A DNA stretch of 64,000 nucleotides from Platycnemis pennipes (lineage: Eukaryota > Arthropoda > Insecta > Odonata > Platycnemididae), in NCBI GenBank assembly GCA_933228895.1, contig OW121856.1, positions 108,847,027 to 108,911,026 of the forward strand, given 5' to 3'. Shown one piece after another: positions 11,139 to 22,795 of the stretch. The notes under the pieces are model-generated. The model was not told the DNA's origin and searched no databases. It saw only the letters and a list, made by a program, of their open reading frames with translations. How positions within the stretch are numbered: the first letter of the stretch is position 1; the number at the start of each line of letters is the position of its first letter. The translations under genes were made by a program, and so were the position numbers.

Positions 11139-11866
11139 TCTTTTCTCCGTGGATAGTCACTCCAGAAGACTTCTCTTTGATGTCGTTGATGGCTCTCTTA
11201 ACGTAAACATTAAAACATACGGGACAGTGCACAGCCTTGTCTCACTCCTTTCCTTATTCACTGGTTTTTATACAGACTGTGGATAATTCTTCGGTCTTAC
11301 AGGACATAGAATAGTGTATCCAATAACATATTTGTACATTTCTTTGAATAAAAACCCTAAGTGAACTCCCGTAGCGAACGACAAGCTAGTTACAGAGACT
11401 CCGTTGTCTGCTGTAGGACATCGTGCCTTCGATAGGCCATTACCGTTCGATACGAAGAACCGTAATAGGTAGCTTTATCGTACTATTTCACCCGTAACGA
11501 ACAAAATTTATTCCGCCATATCTAAATATTTATCGAACGTTAACAATGGATGAATCGTAATAGTATTTCAGTTGTCGAATGATTCGTATCGAACTGTAAA
11601 AACCTTATCGTTCGATAGCTACCTTAGAGAAAGATCGGTGATAGACCCCCATAGGTTAAAAACTTTCGATCACGAAAATAAAAAACCAATAGGAAACATA
11701 TTACATGGGATTTGTTTCAAATATTTTTTCCGCAAAGAATAATGCATTATATCTCTGCTTAATCATGACGCAACAAATGATTCCCATTGTCCTTGCAATC
11801 ATTCCCTTACTTTACTATTGTCCTTGTAAGCTTATTCCTATGACGAAATCGACGTTTTCACTCATT
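11139..11866. other. No gene recognised
   Basis: AT-rich DNA with no coding or repeat structure that I recognise. Several motifs like CGAACGA/ATCGAAC recur between 11370 and 11620 without clear periodicity. Confidence 0.35.
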
Positions 11867-11932
11867 TCCCAGAACCGGGATGCGAACTAGTATCCTTCGG
11901 AATGCCGGGGCGGTGGGCGTTTCAAAACCCTC
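11867..11932 (-). mobile_element. Possible tRNA-like SINE fragment
   Basis: On the minus strand AGTTCGCATCCCGG resembles a polymerase III B box followed by the T-arm closing bases. Only one box is visible, so this is either a SINE remnant or chance. Confidence 0.35.
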
Positions 11933-12050
11933 ATTTCAGTATTTTGCAATCTTTACTGAATAATTCATTTATTATTGCCAGCTGAAGTCAAGAAAAACTA
12001 TGTTTTTTGTGGATAGAACAAATAAAGTTATCCTTCCAATTTTAGGACTA

Positions 12051-12694
12051 CATCTACATCTACAAAATACCCTGCAAGCCACCATAAAGGTGTGTAGCAG
12101 GGGATGAATTCTCGCCAAACGAGCACTACATATCAGGCATAAAAAAGGAATAGTATTTATATACTGTTCTAAACTTCACTATTAAAAAAAAAGATAAAAT
12201 AGCAAAGCAAACATGCAAAAACATGCTGTTAGTTGGGTCAGCTTCAAGTCCTTATACCAACATGCAGCTGCCACTGTTATCCAATGCTACACTCGTATTG
12301 GATATATTTACCGTTATTCATATCCCTAATTGTACGAGGAAAAAAGGACATTTTGAATCTGTCGGTTCGGCAATCAATTTCTCTAATTTTGTGATCATGG
12401 TCCAGTCTACCATGGTAAGTTGGGGTTCGCAGAGTGTTTTTTAACGTCATCATTGAAAATATTGTCTTGGAATTTGTTTAAGAGATTAAGTCTGAATTTC
12501 AACCTGCGATCTGACAATGATTCCCAATTTAATCCATTTAATAGAGTGGTTTCGCTAATAAGGTTATCGTACCATCCCTTTTTCAAATCTTGCCGATCAT
12601 CGCTGCACACGTTCAAGTTCTCTATTTAGATCGATTTCTTAGGGATCCCATGCACCGTCAGCATATTTCAAATGAGGTCTAACAAGGGAAAAGT
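12051..12694 (-). mobile_element. LINE-A copy, minus strand, degraded
   Basis: Begins with the reverse complement of the GTAGATGTAGATG tail and the stem-loop, then the 3' UTR, then the C-terminal coding region back to the SLVRPHLEYA block. Frameshifts and stops are present, so the open pieces are short (12407-12616). The truncation point is near 12694. Confidence 0.85.
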
Positions 12695-13422
12695 TCAAGG
12701 GATTAATTTGGGTCCGCACCCTTCCCGCTCAGCCTTAGATTTCGGGTGGCCGCCTTCAACAAAATGTCATTTGTGGTCCGCAGTCATCCTGCTCAACAAC
12801 CTACGGTTGATTCAAACCGTGGCGCGATCTATTCATGGGGCAGCGTGCCATTCCACGAAAGAGCGGGCATCGCCGCGCCCGCTGCAGCCTCCTTGAAAAG
12901 TCACGCACTCCGCGGCCGCACCCGCTGTCATTCGAGTCGGCCGCACTCGAGCGCGGCACTTGACTCGCGCTGCCCGGCATCCGAGGGGTGCAGCGGAGGC
13001 GGGGCATGCTGGGAATGCAAGCAAAAGGACAAAAGAAAAGCGAAACGGCACCTCGCCTCCGTGATTTCATCCATCCCGAGGTCTCCGTGGCGATGCCATA
13101 AAACCATGGCTTTGGCCGCTTCCATGGAATATTCGGATGTCCAAGAGTCGTAAGAATTTTTTCCGTCCTTTCAACTCAACCAACGGGGAAAAATGAATGA
13201 GAAGATTTTAGTCGTATTAACCATTTAATTATTCTATAGAGATGTGTACCTCGTTGCAGGTGATTACCAAATTTATGTTTGTAAAGATAAATTAAAAATG
13301 AGGCTGACCAGACCTCACTCTGGTATTGATCTGTCAGCGCTGCGAGGTTGACATGGCAAGGCCACTGCGCCCGTCAGGTGACAGTGAATCTTCTGATTTT
13401 GCATTCATGCATACATGCACAA
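12695..13422. other. GC/CpG-rich island with no identified gene
   Basis: Between about 12830 and 13090 the base composition changes to CpG-rich (GCGGCCGC, CGCGCTGCCCGG). Overlapping short open frames on both strands look compositional. GGGGCATGCTGGGAATGC at 13001-13018, read in reverse, contains TTCCCAGCATGCC, the core of the Staf/ZNF143-type element found in many animal promoters. No first exon can be shown. Confidence 0.4.
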
Positions 13423-13743
13423 GGTTCCAATGATATCAATATGGTGGTATACAGTAAGCTTGGTCTAATTTCCGATGACGCAGAAGTGGACAGGGAAATT
13501 CTATGTCCAAACGATGAAGAATATTTAAATGATGACCTACAAGCAATTGAGAATTGGTGTGATATATTGCAGATAGAATTAAACTTTAAAAAATGTCTTG
13601 TAATGAATTTTAGGAAAAAAATAGCTCTCATTCTAGCACTAACAAAATAAGTAATAATTAATTAAAAAACGTGGAATCCATTAAATATCTTGGAATAAGA
13701 CTGACACATGATCTTTCCTGGGGTAAACACATACGTGAAATAA
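13423..13743 (+). mobile_element. LINE-A fragment interrupted by LINE-B
   Basis: This copy retains sequence upstream of the others: VVYSKLGLISDDAEVDRE corresponds to the RT catalytic region, with ADD changed to DDA-type residues, then NDDLQAIENWCD and LELNFKKCLVMNF. An in-frame stop follows near 13648. It ends at GGGTAAACACATACGTGAAATAA, where LINE-B starts; the rest of this LINE-A copy is not found beyond LINE-B. Confidence 0.8.
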
Positions 13744-15570
13744 GTCCACAGTGCACACACTTAAAAATGATAAAGGAATGAGAGTCACCAGCAGTGTACA
13801 AAAAGCCAATACTTTAAACACCTTCTTCCAAAGTGTAATCAACTCATCGTCACCAAACGCAGTGGAACCACCGCCGAACACTTTCAGTGAGCAAATGCCC
13901 GAAATAAACATTTCATGTCGCGGAATAGAGCAGCAGTTAAAAAGCATAAGTAAAAACAAATCACCAGGTCCCGATCAAATTCCTTCCAGAGTATATAAAA
14001 CATTAGCTTCTGAAATAGCCCCATATCTAGAAATAATATTCAATAAAACACTAAAGAACCACACAGTACCCAAGGATTGGAAAGTAGCTAACATTACACC
14101 TATATTTAAAAGCGGTGATAGGGAAGAACCTAGTAACTACAGACCCATTTCACTCACGTCAATCTCTTGTAAAATATTTGAGCACATAGTAGTCAGTTCG
14201 ATCATGGGGCATTTGGATAGTCAGGGATTACTCATAAACAGCCAGCATGGGTTCCGGAAAGGTAGATCTTGCGAGACACAATTAGCTTTATTCGTACACG
14301 ATATTTTAGTCCACGGCGAAAGCAGTACTGAAGTTGATGCAATATTTTTAGATTTTAAAAAGGCTTTCGATAAAGTTCCTCATGACAAATTAATCTTGAA
14401 GTTAGAGAGTTTTGGTATAAATAAAGACGCTGTATGTTGGGTAAAAGAATTCTTAAGTGGGCGAGAGCAGAGGGTTGTCATAGATGGTATCATGTCGGAC
14501 ACAATCGAAGTCACATCGGGAGTTCCCCAGGGTAGCGTAGTAGGTCCGCTTCTATTTCTTTTATACATAAACGATTTGGGTACCGTAGTTAGTAGTAACC
14601 TTAGACTTTTTGCAGACGATGCGGTGGTGTACAGGGGTATATCAATTGAAGAGGACAGGAAATCACTTAGCAAGGATTTAGATGCAATTCAAGAGTGGTG
14701 CGACAAATGGCAGTTAGAACTTAACCTTAAAAAGTGTGTAACTGTCAATTTTTGAAGGAGGAATAATTCGATAGAGCGATCCTATAGAATTAATAACACG
14801 AAGATCGAAAACGTTGAAACCGTAAGATATTTAGGTGTAACCATCACTAAAGATTTATCGTGGGGAAGACACATCCGCGAAATATGCGGCCCAGCGAAGA
14901 GAAAGCTAGGATTTATAAAAAGAGTACTTGGGAAATGTGATGAGAAGACAAAAGAGCGATGCTACTTTTCACTAGTTAGGCCCCACCTTGAGTATGCAGC
15001 CAGTGTATGGGATCCTAATGAATTAGGTTTGATGAGAGAACTAGACAGTGTGCAGCGTAGAGCAGCTAGGTTCGTCAAAAGGTGTTACGATAGGTTGAGT
15101 AGTGTATCAGAATTAATACAAGAATTAGGGTGGGAATCATTATCAGAGCGTAGATTAAAGTTCAGATTTAATCTATTGCAGAAATTTCAATCGGATAGCT
15201 TTATTGAAGATGTTAGGCACATATTGAAAACACCAGCGTATTATGCTAGATTCGACCAGATAAATAAGATTAGAGAGATAGATTGTCGTACAGATAGATT
15301 CAAAATGGCATTTTTCCCCCGTACTATAAGAGAACAGAATAGGCAGCATAGGAAAGGGATAGGTAGGGGAAATATTTTAGAGTATTCTGTAGTGCATGAT
15401 GCATGTATTAACCCCTCAAATACTATAGATACCAACAATCTAGTTGCATGAGACCCTTTAGTTGCTTGCTTGCATGTTAGTAGTGAATGCTTGGTGACCT
15501 TCACCCCCTGCCACACATCCTAGCGGTGGCTTGCAGGGTATCGTGTAGATGTAGATGTAGATGTAGATGA
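13744..15570 (+). mobile_element. LINE-B, longest copy in the window
   Basis: 1.83 kb from upstream of the RT domain to the complete 3' end. It joins LINE-A at 13743/13744. The 3' stem-loop reads CCCTGC...CATC-CTAGC-GGTG...GCAGGG, where one inner pair becomes a U-G wobble, and the tail has four GTAGAT/GATGTA units. It is over 95% similar by eye to 10069-11138 in the shared part. The endonuclease-coding 5' half is absent. Confidence 0.92.
13751..15451 (+). pseudogene. LINE-B reverse transcriptase with one internal stop
   Basis: About 566 codons in one frame, broken only by TGA at 14753-14755, where the sister copy at 10.1 kb has a Trp codon. Domain order: SKNKSPGPDQIPSRVYK, VPKDWKVANITPIFKSGD, NYRPISLTSISCKIFE, QHGFRKGRSCETQLA, AIFLDFKKAFDKVPHDKL (first catalytic Asp), SGVPQGSVVGPLLFL, LFADDAVVYRG (catalytic Asp pair), then the C-terminal region ending IDCRTDRFKMAFFPRTIRE. 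This is a complete RT palm and fingers of CR1/L2/Jockey type. The endonuclease is missing and the stop makes it a pseudogene. Confidence 0.92.
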
Positions 15571-15629
15571 AACAAATTGTGGTACGATAAAGCAGGTGAA
15601 GTGCATTGCTGAAGATGAAACTTAGTGGA

Positions 15630-16228
15630 ATTCACTAGTTAGGCCTCACCTTGAGTATGCAGCCAGTATATGGGATCCGAATGAATTAGGTTTGATCAGA
15701 GAACTAGACATTGTGCAGCGTAGAGCAGCTAGGTTCGTCAAAAGGTGTTACGATAGGTTGAGTAGTGATTCAGAATTAATACGAGAATTAGGGTGGGAAT
15801 CATTATCAGAGCGTAGGTTAAAGTACAGATTAAATCTGTTAGAGAAATTTCAATGGGATAGCTTTATTGAAGATGTTAAGAACATATTAAATACATCAGC
15901 GTATTATGCTAGATTCGACCAGATAAATAAGATTAGAGAGATAGATTGTTGGACTGATAGATTCAAGATGGCATTTTACCCCCGTACTATAAGAGAAGAG
16001 AATAGGCAGCATAGCAAAGGGATTGGAAGGAGAGAAATTTTAGAGTAGTCTATATTGCATGATGCATGTATAAATTCGTTAAATACCTACTATAGATACT
16101 AACAATATAGTTGCATGAGACCTTATAGTAGTTGTTTGCCTGTACATACATAGTACATGATTACCCCTGCCACACACCCTCGCGGTGGCTTGCAGTGTTT
16201 ACGTATGTGTAGATGTGTGTGTAGATAT
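15630..16228 (+). mobile_element. LINE-B variant copy, 5'-truncated
   Basis: Lies 60 bp after the previous LINE-B. The coding part is open from the truncation to TAG at 16046-16048. It differs from the other LINE-B copies in many residues (LNLLEKFQWDSFIEDVKNIL, CWTDRFKMAFYPRT), so it is an older or different subfamily. The 3' tail is decayed (GTGTAGATGTGTGTGTAGAT) and the stem-loop reads GCAGTG instead of GCAGGG. Confidence 0.87.
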
Positions 16229-16709
16229 AAAGGAAGATATATTTTAGCCTTCCAGAGGGTAAAGAAAATAGGTTAATGTGAGATGCTTCGCTACACTATA
16301 GCCTCTTCAGGGAAGATTTAACCTGTTTTTCCCCTGTGTAACGTAAAGAGTTATTTTACAATTATTTTCCACTGTGTTCGGTTCTCGTGATTATTTATAA
16401 AACATTGCGCGTCTCTCAGAGCTTTACGCTAACATCACGATCTCGTTTTTCCAAGATTTCATTTGAGACACAAGTGGATCTTTCGGTGGATTTTGAGTCA
16501 CTGACAAAATCGTCAGTAGTGTTCCAAGCGCACTTTTTACAGTCGATAAGAAATGGTACACCCTTTTATTATGGGATCATAATTTCCTTTCGCATACATT
16601 CAACGAAACTCAGAAATGGAGGAGCATCATCAACAGCAAGGAACGTTTGTTTCCCTACGCTATGGCATATCGACAAGGTGAGGCAAGGTGGAAAGGACAA
16701 TGTCCATAC
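16229..16709. other. No gene recognised
   Basis: A 113-codon open frame (16387-16728) overlaps the start of the next RTE-like copy but shows no domain I recognise. Confidence 0.35.
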
Positions 16710-17400
16710 ATCAGCTGAAGATCAATAAGAAGGAAACTACGATATTGGTATGCAGCAGAAGAGAAGAGGCGAAAACCAACGTTATACTATGAAAACAGAA
16801 ACTGGAAGAGGTGAAAGAGTTCTGTTACCTAGGAAGCCGAGTAACTAACGATGGACAACGAAAGAAAAAATAGTGAGTAGAATAGCCCAGGCAAAGAGGG
16901 CATTCTATCAAAAGAAGAATATACTTACATCTGGAAATATAAGCTTGGAAGTAAGGAAGCAATTCATCAAAACGTTTATCTGGAGCATATTTCTTTACGG
17001 CAGTGAGGCATGGACGATGAGAGCAGCGGAGAAGAAAAGGGTGGAAGCATTCGAAATATGGTGCTATCGAAGAATGATGAAGATTAAATGGATCGACCGA
17101 GTAAGTAACGAGGAAGTGCAGAGAAGACTCGGAGAAAAGAGAAGTCTGCTGAAAACTATAAAAAACGGGGAAACTTAATCGGCCATATCTTAAGACACAA
17201 TGTACTGATGAAGCCAATCGTCGAGGGAAAAGTGAACGGGAAGAATGGAAAAGGCAGGCCTCGTATGAGGTATATGGAGCAAGTTGTGAAGGACGAGAAA
17301 GAAAGGAGCTACGTCAATATGAAGAGGTTGGCCGATAGAAGAATCGAGTGGAGGTCTGTGTCAAACCAAGCCTAGGATTGTTGACCCTTGATGACGATGA
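16710..17400 (+). mobile_element. RTE-like LINE, 3' fragment
   Basis: From KKETTILVCSRREEAK to the 3' tail TTGTTGACCCTTGATGACGATGA. The coding is interrupted: the VKEFCYLGSRVTND block and the SRIAQAKRAFYQKKN block are in different frames around 16855-16870, and a second break lies near 17165 after LLKTIKN. The 16873-17178 piece carries AFEIWCYRRMMKIKWIDRV. Same family as 6289-6940. Confidence 0.87.
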
Positions 17401-17984
17401 GTCAAATCGCCCCACGCAGTAAGGAAGTCGCCTTCCAACCGATGACGCCTTCGTCGACATAAGGATCTCGTTCACGAGAGACCTTCAACTCCGCCCAGCA
17501 TGTCCTCAACTCCGCCCAGCATGTCCTCAACTCCGCTGCAGTCCGCTAGGAGCGCTCGGGAGAAACACGAGCGGCCTCCCATCGCCATTTCTGGACCCCT
17601 AAGGGAAAGGGGGAAGGGGGAGAGAAACGGCCAAAGCACCCTCTTCCCTCCCCCGGGAAACAACTCCAAGAAATTCCAGAGACCTCTAAATTAAGCCCCA
17701 CCCCCTCCCCCCACTCGCCCTCTCCCCTCGAAGCCCACCCCCCCCTGACCGGAGAAAAAGGAAGTGGACATTGCTCGCCCCATTTCACAGCGCTCCTCAT
17801 TTGAATAAATCTCTATTCCCACATTTAACATTTCTTCAAAATTAACGCGCATTCCCCTGCAGCAGCACTACTACTCATTAATCCAGGAATCGTTCTAGCT
17901 CAACTTCCCTCTCCACCTATATTACACCCATAAATATAATTAATCACTTTACCTCTCTTCAGTTCTATCACTGGCATCATACTC
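17401..17984. other. No gene; short GC-rich tandem repeat and C-rich tract
   Basis: At about 17484-17540 a 21-bp unit (TCAACTCCGCCCAGCATGTC) is repeated two and a half times. A C-rich tract (17695-17760) follows. Short open frames are compositional. Confidence 0.45.
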
Positions 17985-18120
17985 GTAAATTACTGTTCCT
18001 ACGTCTGCAAAGCACCAGACCCTAAGAGTCATGGGTTCGAATCCCGCCTGGAACTAACTAATAATACTTGCATGACGTAAATGTTTATGCCAAAGGGTAC
18101 GGTAGTGAGCAGCATCACCC
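17985..18120 (+). mobile_element. tRNA-like SINE fragment
   Basis: A strong B box, GGTTCGAATCC at 18034-18044, followed by CGCCTGGAACTAAC. The shared CCCGCCTGGRA extension suggests relation to the SINE at 2575. No convincing A box is visible; the limits are approximate. Confidence 0.5.
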
Positions 18121-18237
18121 CGGGGCACTAGCGCTGCACTAACACATATTCCGGAAATGCCTCTCAGCCTCCGAACCTCCGAAATGACCTCCGAACGCGG
18201 CACTGCCGTCGCGTCGTTCGTTGGCGCGCACAAATGA

Positions 18238-18893
18238 TGTGCGAGAAATCAAACATACTTTTCCTTGTCAGACCTCATTTGGAATATGCTGCCAGTGTAT
18301 GGGATCCCTACGAAATCGGTCTAAATAACGAACTTGAACGTGTGCAGCGAATATCGGCAAGATTTGTAAAGGGACGGTATGATAACCTTATTAGCGTAAC
18401 CAGTCTATTAAATGAATTAAAGTGGGAATCATTGCCAGATCGCAGGTTGAAATTTAGACTTAATCTCTTAAACAAATTCCAAGATAATATTTTCAGTGAT
18501 GATGTTAAAAATATTATTTGCGAACCACAACTTACTATGGTAGACTGGACCATAATCACAAAATTAGAGAAATTGATTGCCGAACTGACAGATTCAAAAT
18601 GTCGTTTTTTCCTCGTATAATTAGGGATATGAATAACTGTAAATGTACCCAGTACGATTTTAGCAATGGATAACATTGGTAGCTGCATGTTGGTTTAAGG
18701 ACTTGAAGCTAACCCAACTAACAGCATGTTTGCTTTGCTATTTTTATCTTTTTTTAAATAGTGAAGTTTAGAACAGTATATAAATTCTACTCCTTTTTTA
18801 TGAATGATATGTAGTGCATGTTTGGTGAGAATTTCCCCCCTGCCTCCCCTTTATGCTGGCTTGCAGGGTATTATTTAGATGTAGATTTAGATG
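18238..18893 (+). mobile_element. LINE-A copy, 5'-truncated
   Basis: Coding from LVRPHLEYAASVWDPYEIGL to the 3' end, with one inserted base near 18520 (AATATTATTTGCG) that shifts the frame before the C-terminal block. The 3' stem-loop is mutated (CCTGCCTCCCCTTTATGCTGG) and the tail reads TTATTTAGATGTAGATTTAGATG. Confidence 0.85.
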
Positions 18894-19001
18894 TATATAA
18901 ATTCTAATCCTTTTTTACATGATATGTAGTGCATGTTTGGTGAGAATTAACCAACTGCCACACACCATTACGGTTGCTTGCAGGATATTATGTAGATGTA
19001 G
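18894..19001 (+). mobile_element. LINE-A tail-only remnant in tandem with the preceding copy
   Basis: A second LINE-A 3' UTR end (TATATAAATTCTAATCC..., stem-loop CACC-ATTAC-GGTT, GTAGATGTAG) follows immediately. Either a 110-bp 3' insertion at the GTAGAT tail of the first copy or a local duplication. Confidence 0.75.
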
Positions 19002-19780
19002 AAATCCAACGCTGCAGAACAGTGGATTAATTCTCACGAATGTCAATTGCTTGCATTGTAGGCGCTGCAATTTACCATTATATATTCGTGCATTACAGAA
19101 AATAGTCCGCATCCATATATTATGTATATAATAGTAAGTAAAACTCTCGGGCCGGAAAGAAATATGTATTTTGCATCATCAGTTTCTTTCAGACGACGTT
19201 TCTTTTTTTAATTCTCCCGTCAGTAGACTAATAGATTATATCTCCATGTCACCTACCTCGGACAACTTGCTCACCTTCACATAGAGGTGAGTTATTCGCT
19301 CGTTGCTAAGACGAGGTTCCCATTGTAGCGTTCAGAGGTCCTCAACCCGAAGATATGCTCCCGATGCGATTGCAGAAACTGAAGAGAAATGCATACGTTT
19401 CACGAATCTAACGTCAACCAAAATTAACAAAGATGACACACTTTCACAAAGTCAATAAGAACAAGCAAAATATATTGAACAAACGAATTAATGAAGGTTA
19501 ACCTCTCCGCTGAATGGCTTCTTGCACATGAGTTTGCTCGTTTCTCGATTGCAGTGAGGGCTGCGCTTCGAAATTGTGATTCGAAGACTTTCTACGCCTT
19601 GGTAAGAATTTTAATGAAGGTAGTACCTTGCATACCCTAGCCATTTGTTACTTGTTGCATATAGGCAAGGAATGGGGGATTTCGAGATGAATCCCACAGG
19701 TGAATATAGATGTCTTTGAAAGAGGAGAGACTGCATATATTTATGAGAAAATATTCCATCACTGAACAATATTAGTTGAT
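19002..19780. other. No gene recognised
   Basis: AT-rich DNA with scattered short open frames; nothing recognised. Confidence 0.35.
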
Positions 19781-20332
19781 CATCTACATCTACATTTACA
19801 CGATACCCTGCAAGCCACCGCGAGGGTGTGTGGCAGGGGGTGAAGATCACTAAGCATGCACTACCGACATGCAAACAAGCAACTATAGGGTCTCATGCAA
19901 CTAGATTGTTAGTCTCTATAGTATTTAAGGGATTAATACTTGCCTCATGCACTACAGACTACTTTAAAATATTTCCCCTACCTATCCCTTTGCTATGCTG
20001 CCTACTCTGTTCTCTTATATTACGGGGGAAAAAGCCATTTTGAATCTATCGGTACGAGAATCTATCTCTCTAATCTTATTTATCTGGTCGAATCACGCAT
20101 AATACGCTGTTTTTTTTAATATGTGGCTAACATCTTCAGTAGAGCTACCCAATAGAAATTTCTCTAATAGATTTAATCTGTACTTTAACCTACGCTCTGT
20201 TAATGATTCCCACTCTAATTCTTGTATTAATGCTGAAACACTACTCAACCTATCGCAACACCTTTTAACAAACCTAGCTGCTCTGCGCTGCACACCGTCT
20301 AGTTCTCGGATCAAACCTAATTAATTAGGATC
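19781..20332 (-). mobile_element. LINE-B copy, minus strand
   Basis: Starts with CATCTACATCTACAT and the stem-loop, then the LINE-B 3' UTR and C-terminal coding, truncated at the LIRELD/DPNELG region near 20332. The coding is disrupted in the FFPRT block. A run of T within 20107-20116 adds an insertion relative to other copies. Confidence 0.87.
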
Positions 20333-20531
20333 ATGATCATCTGTTCATCAGCAGCCGCTGGATTTCCGTTATCGGAGTTCCGTGACCCAAAGTGGTTATC
20401 ACAGAACCAGAGACTAAATATTAGTGTTGAATATAAGAACATCAGGTATTTATTTCACTTTGAAGTACCTACTACTATTTTGCATGGCTAATTCACGTGA
20501 TCCCCGCAAGGGTCGGCGGCGCTGACCGCAG
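20333..20531. other. Flank between LINE-B and the hAT-like element
   Basis: No feature recognised in this interval. Confidence 0.3.
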
Positions 20532-20539
20532 AGCTGAAC
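20532..20539. repeat. 8-bp target-site duplication, left copy
   Basis: AGCTGAAC directly precedes the terminal inverted repeat and is repeated exactly at 23949-23956. Confidence 0.9.
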
Positions 20540-20570
20540 TAGAGGCACTGTATTGGGAGAGGTTGGCCAA
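20540..20570 (+). repeat. Left terminal inverted repeat of hAT-like element
   Basis: Matches 23918-23948 in inverted orientation over 31 of 31 bases. Confidence 0.92.
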
Positions 20571-20944
20571 ATGGTGCGCTCATTTTCTATTGGCTGATCG
20601 CTTTTTGACCGGATGTCGCTGTTAGTGGACGCCATTAGTCGTTGCTGAGCGGAGAAAATAGCATTGCGGAGCATAGGAGGTTGCGGCAATTTTGTCTTCC
20701 AGCGACATTGTTAAGGTAAGTACGCCAAAATTTTTACTTTAATCATATGAGCAAGTATTGCTCTATCAATGGAAGTATTTTTGTGGCTTGTCTATCTAGT
20801 TTTTCTTACATATAAGAGATGTAAAATAATGTGTATGTGTGCGACATGTTGTCCCGTAGTAATTTGCCGTTTAGTGATGCAATACAGGATATTATATGAT
20901 TATTCTTCATTTCTCATGCTGTCCAAAGCCTGAAGGTATTATAT

Positions 20945-21830
20945 TCAATGCAAAATGAGTGAAAATTAAGTAATCAGACGGCGTGGTCAGGAAATACGTG
21001 ATGAACAACCACTGTCATCCATCCGGTTGTGTTTTTCCCTTTGCTACCTATTGATGAAGACACTATACCTTAATTTTCATTATGTACAATGGTGTAATGA
21101 TTTAATTTTAATAGTTCTCGATTCCTGAATTAGTTATTTTCTAATGAATTTGCGCAAGGTGGGAAAGGACGTCGTTGAACTAGTTTTTCAGTTTCCTCTT
21201 GTTTGTTTGCTTTGATAACCAATGATGACGATGCTGTGGTGTAAGTGTTCAGCTGCAAATGTTATTGTACACGAATCTTAAATTAATTTATTGAATTCCC
21301 TATAATGTGTGTAGAAAGGGATAATGCAACGGCGTGGTCTGGACATGAGCATTTCAAAGCCACTTTGGATGTCCTGTAGTTTGCTTTCTTTGATTACTAA
21401 TGATGAAATATAATGGTGTTAGCTTTCGCCTGTAAACTTGTATTGAAACCGGAATTAATTATTTTACCAGTAATTTGTGTGGAAAGGGAAAATGAAACGG
21501 CGTGGTCAGGGCATTTGGAGTATTTCACAGTCTCTGTAATTCGTTTATTTTGCTAACCATTGGTGAAACGTTATGGCGTTCACGTTTTATTTTAGTCGTT
21601 TATCAAATCCTGAATTTATAGGTATATATCCGAGTGGTTGGTGTTAGGGGAAAATGAGACGGCGTGGTCTGTTCACTAGTACCAAAAGGTACTACATATT
21701 TTATAGCCACTGTGTATCATTGTTTTCTTGCCCTGCTTACCACTGAAGGAATGTGGTAATGCTGTTGTTTAACATTGCATTTCATTATTATCTTCGTTCC
21801 TCTTCATAAGTTAAAATTCGGCAGTACACC
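20945..21830 (+). repeat. Degenerate tandem array, about 165-bp unit
   Basis: Five units can be phased on a core like GAAAGGGAAAATGAAACGGC followed by GTGGTC, at 20977, 21168, 21330, 21498 and 21659. Each unit also holds a TTTGCTTTGATTACCAATGA-like block and an AATCCTGAATTAGTTATTTT-like block. Units differ at many positions. The array is inside the hAT-like element. Confidence 0.75.
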
Positions 21831-22795
21831 ATTTGTACATCGTGTTATGCATCCCTCATTGTAACTGAAAGTGGCCATCGTATTTCATCGTTTTGCCTCT
21901 TGTTTTAGAAGTTTGAGATTGTCACTTGATTTCACTTTCAAGAACGCAGATTGATGATTACTACTCACCCTATTCAAGGATTTCAAAGGAGTGAGATATT
22001 GTGCTCTGTTTTTGATAAATTGTGATGTACCTACGTGAAGGTCTTCGTGGATAAGAACGTATTTCTTTACTATGAATTACGTTCTTCTGCTGAGGACCTT
22101 AAAATTATATTCCTTCTTATTTAAAGCGAGACTTAGCATTATTCCGAACTGTTCCGCGTATGGGTGCGTGGTCTAAGAGTTCACCATAGGACATTTTTAT
22201 TGGTATTTTCTTTACCTGATGAAAACCATAATTAATAGTCGGGTGGTAATATATGATGCTGGTTTGTTGTTTAAGAGCTATTTATGACTACTGTAAGGTT
22301 TTGTGTAAGCTGCTGAGTTCTTAACTGTGTTTTGTCATTAATACATGCCACTGCATTTTTTTCCAGTGTAAGTTGAGAAGCTGAGTTGCATGCCAGGAGA
22401 GGCCTGAAGTTCGTGCAAGACGTAGATAAGTGAAGAAAGTACCTACCTACAGGAACATTATTAACTGGAGTTGTTATGATTACAGTTTTCCATTATTTCC
22501 TTTCCCTGTCAGCTGCCTTATTACATTTGGGTGCTTAAGTGTTTTTCTTGATATTTGTTTCTGTACCATCAATGTCTGTTGCTGCCCTTGTTTTATTAAA
22601 ATTATCTATATGATCTGTTTTCTTTTATTCTTTTGTAATATTGGTAGATGCCCTGTCCTTAATGCACTGGGTTATTCCTCATAAGGTGAGCTACTGGTTC
22701 CGGAAATTGAGCCTTGCTTTAGAGATCTTTTTATGATACGGTTTAAATTACTCCATTAAAGAATGGTTGTCCCCCTTGGGAGGTAGTACTTAAGG

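Noticed and set aside
13681..13959. Minus-strand frames over LINE copies, including 10816-11091, 15241-15516 and 14380-14673
   Set aside because: These are antisense shadows of LINE-B coding and 3' UTR; they recur because the element recurs.
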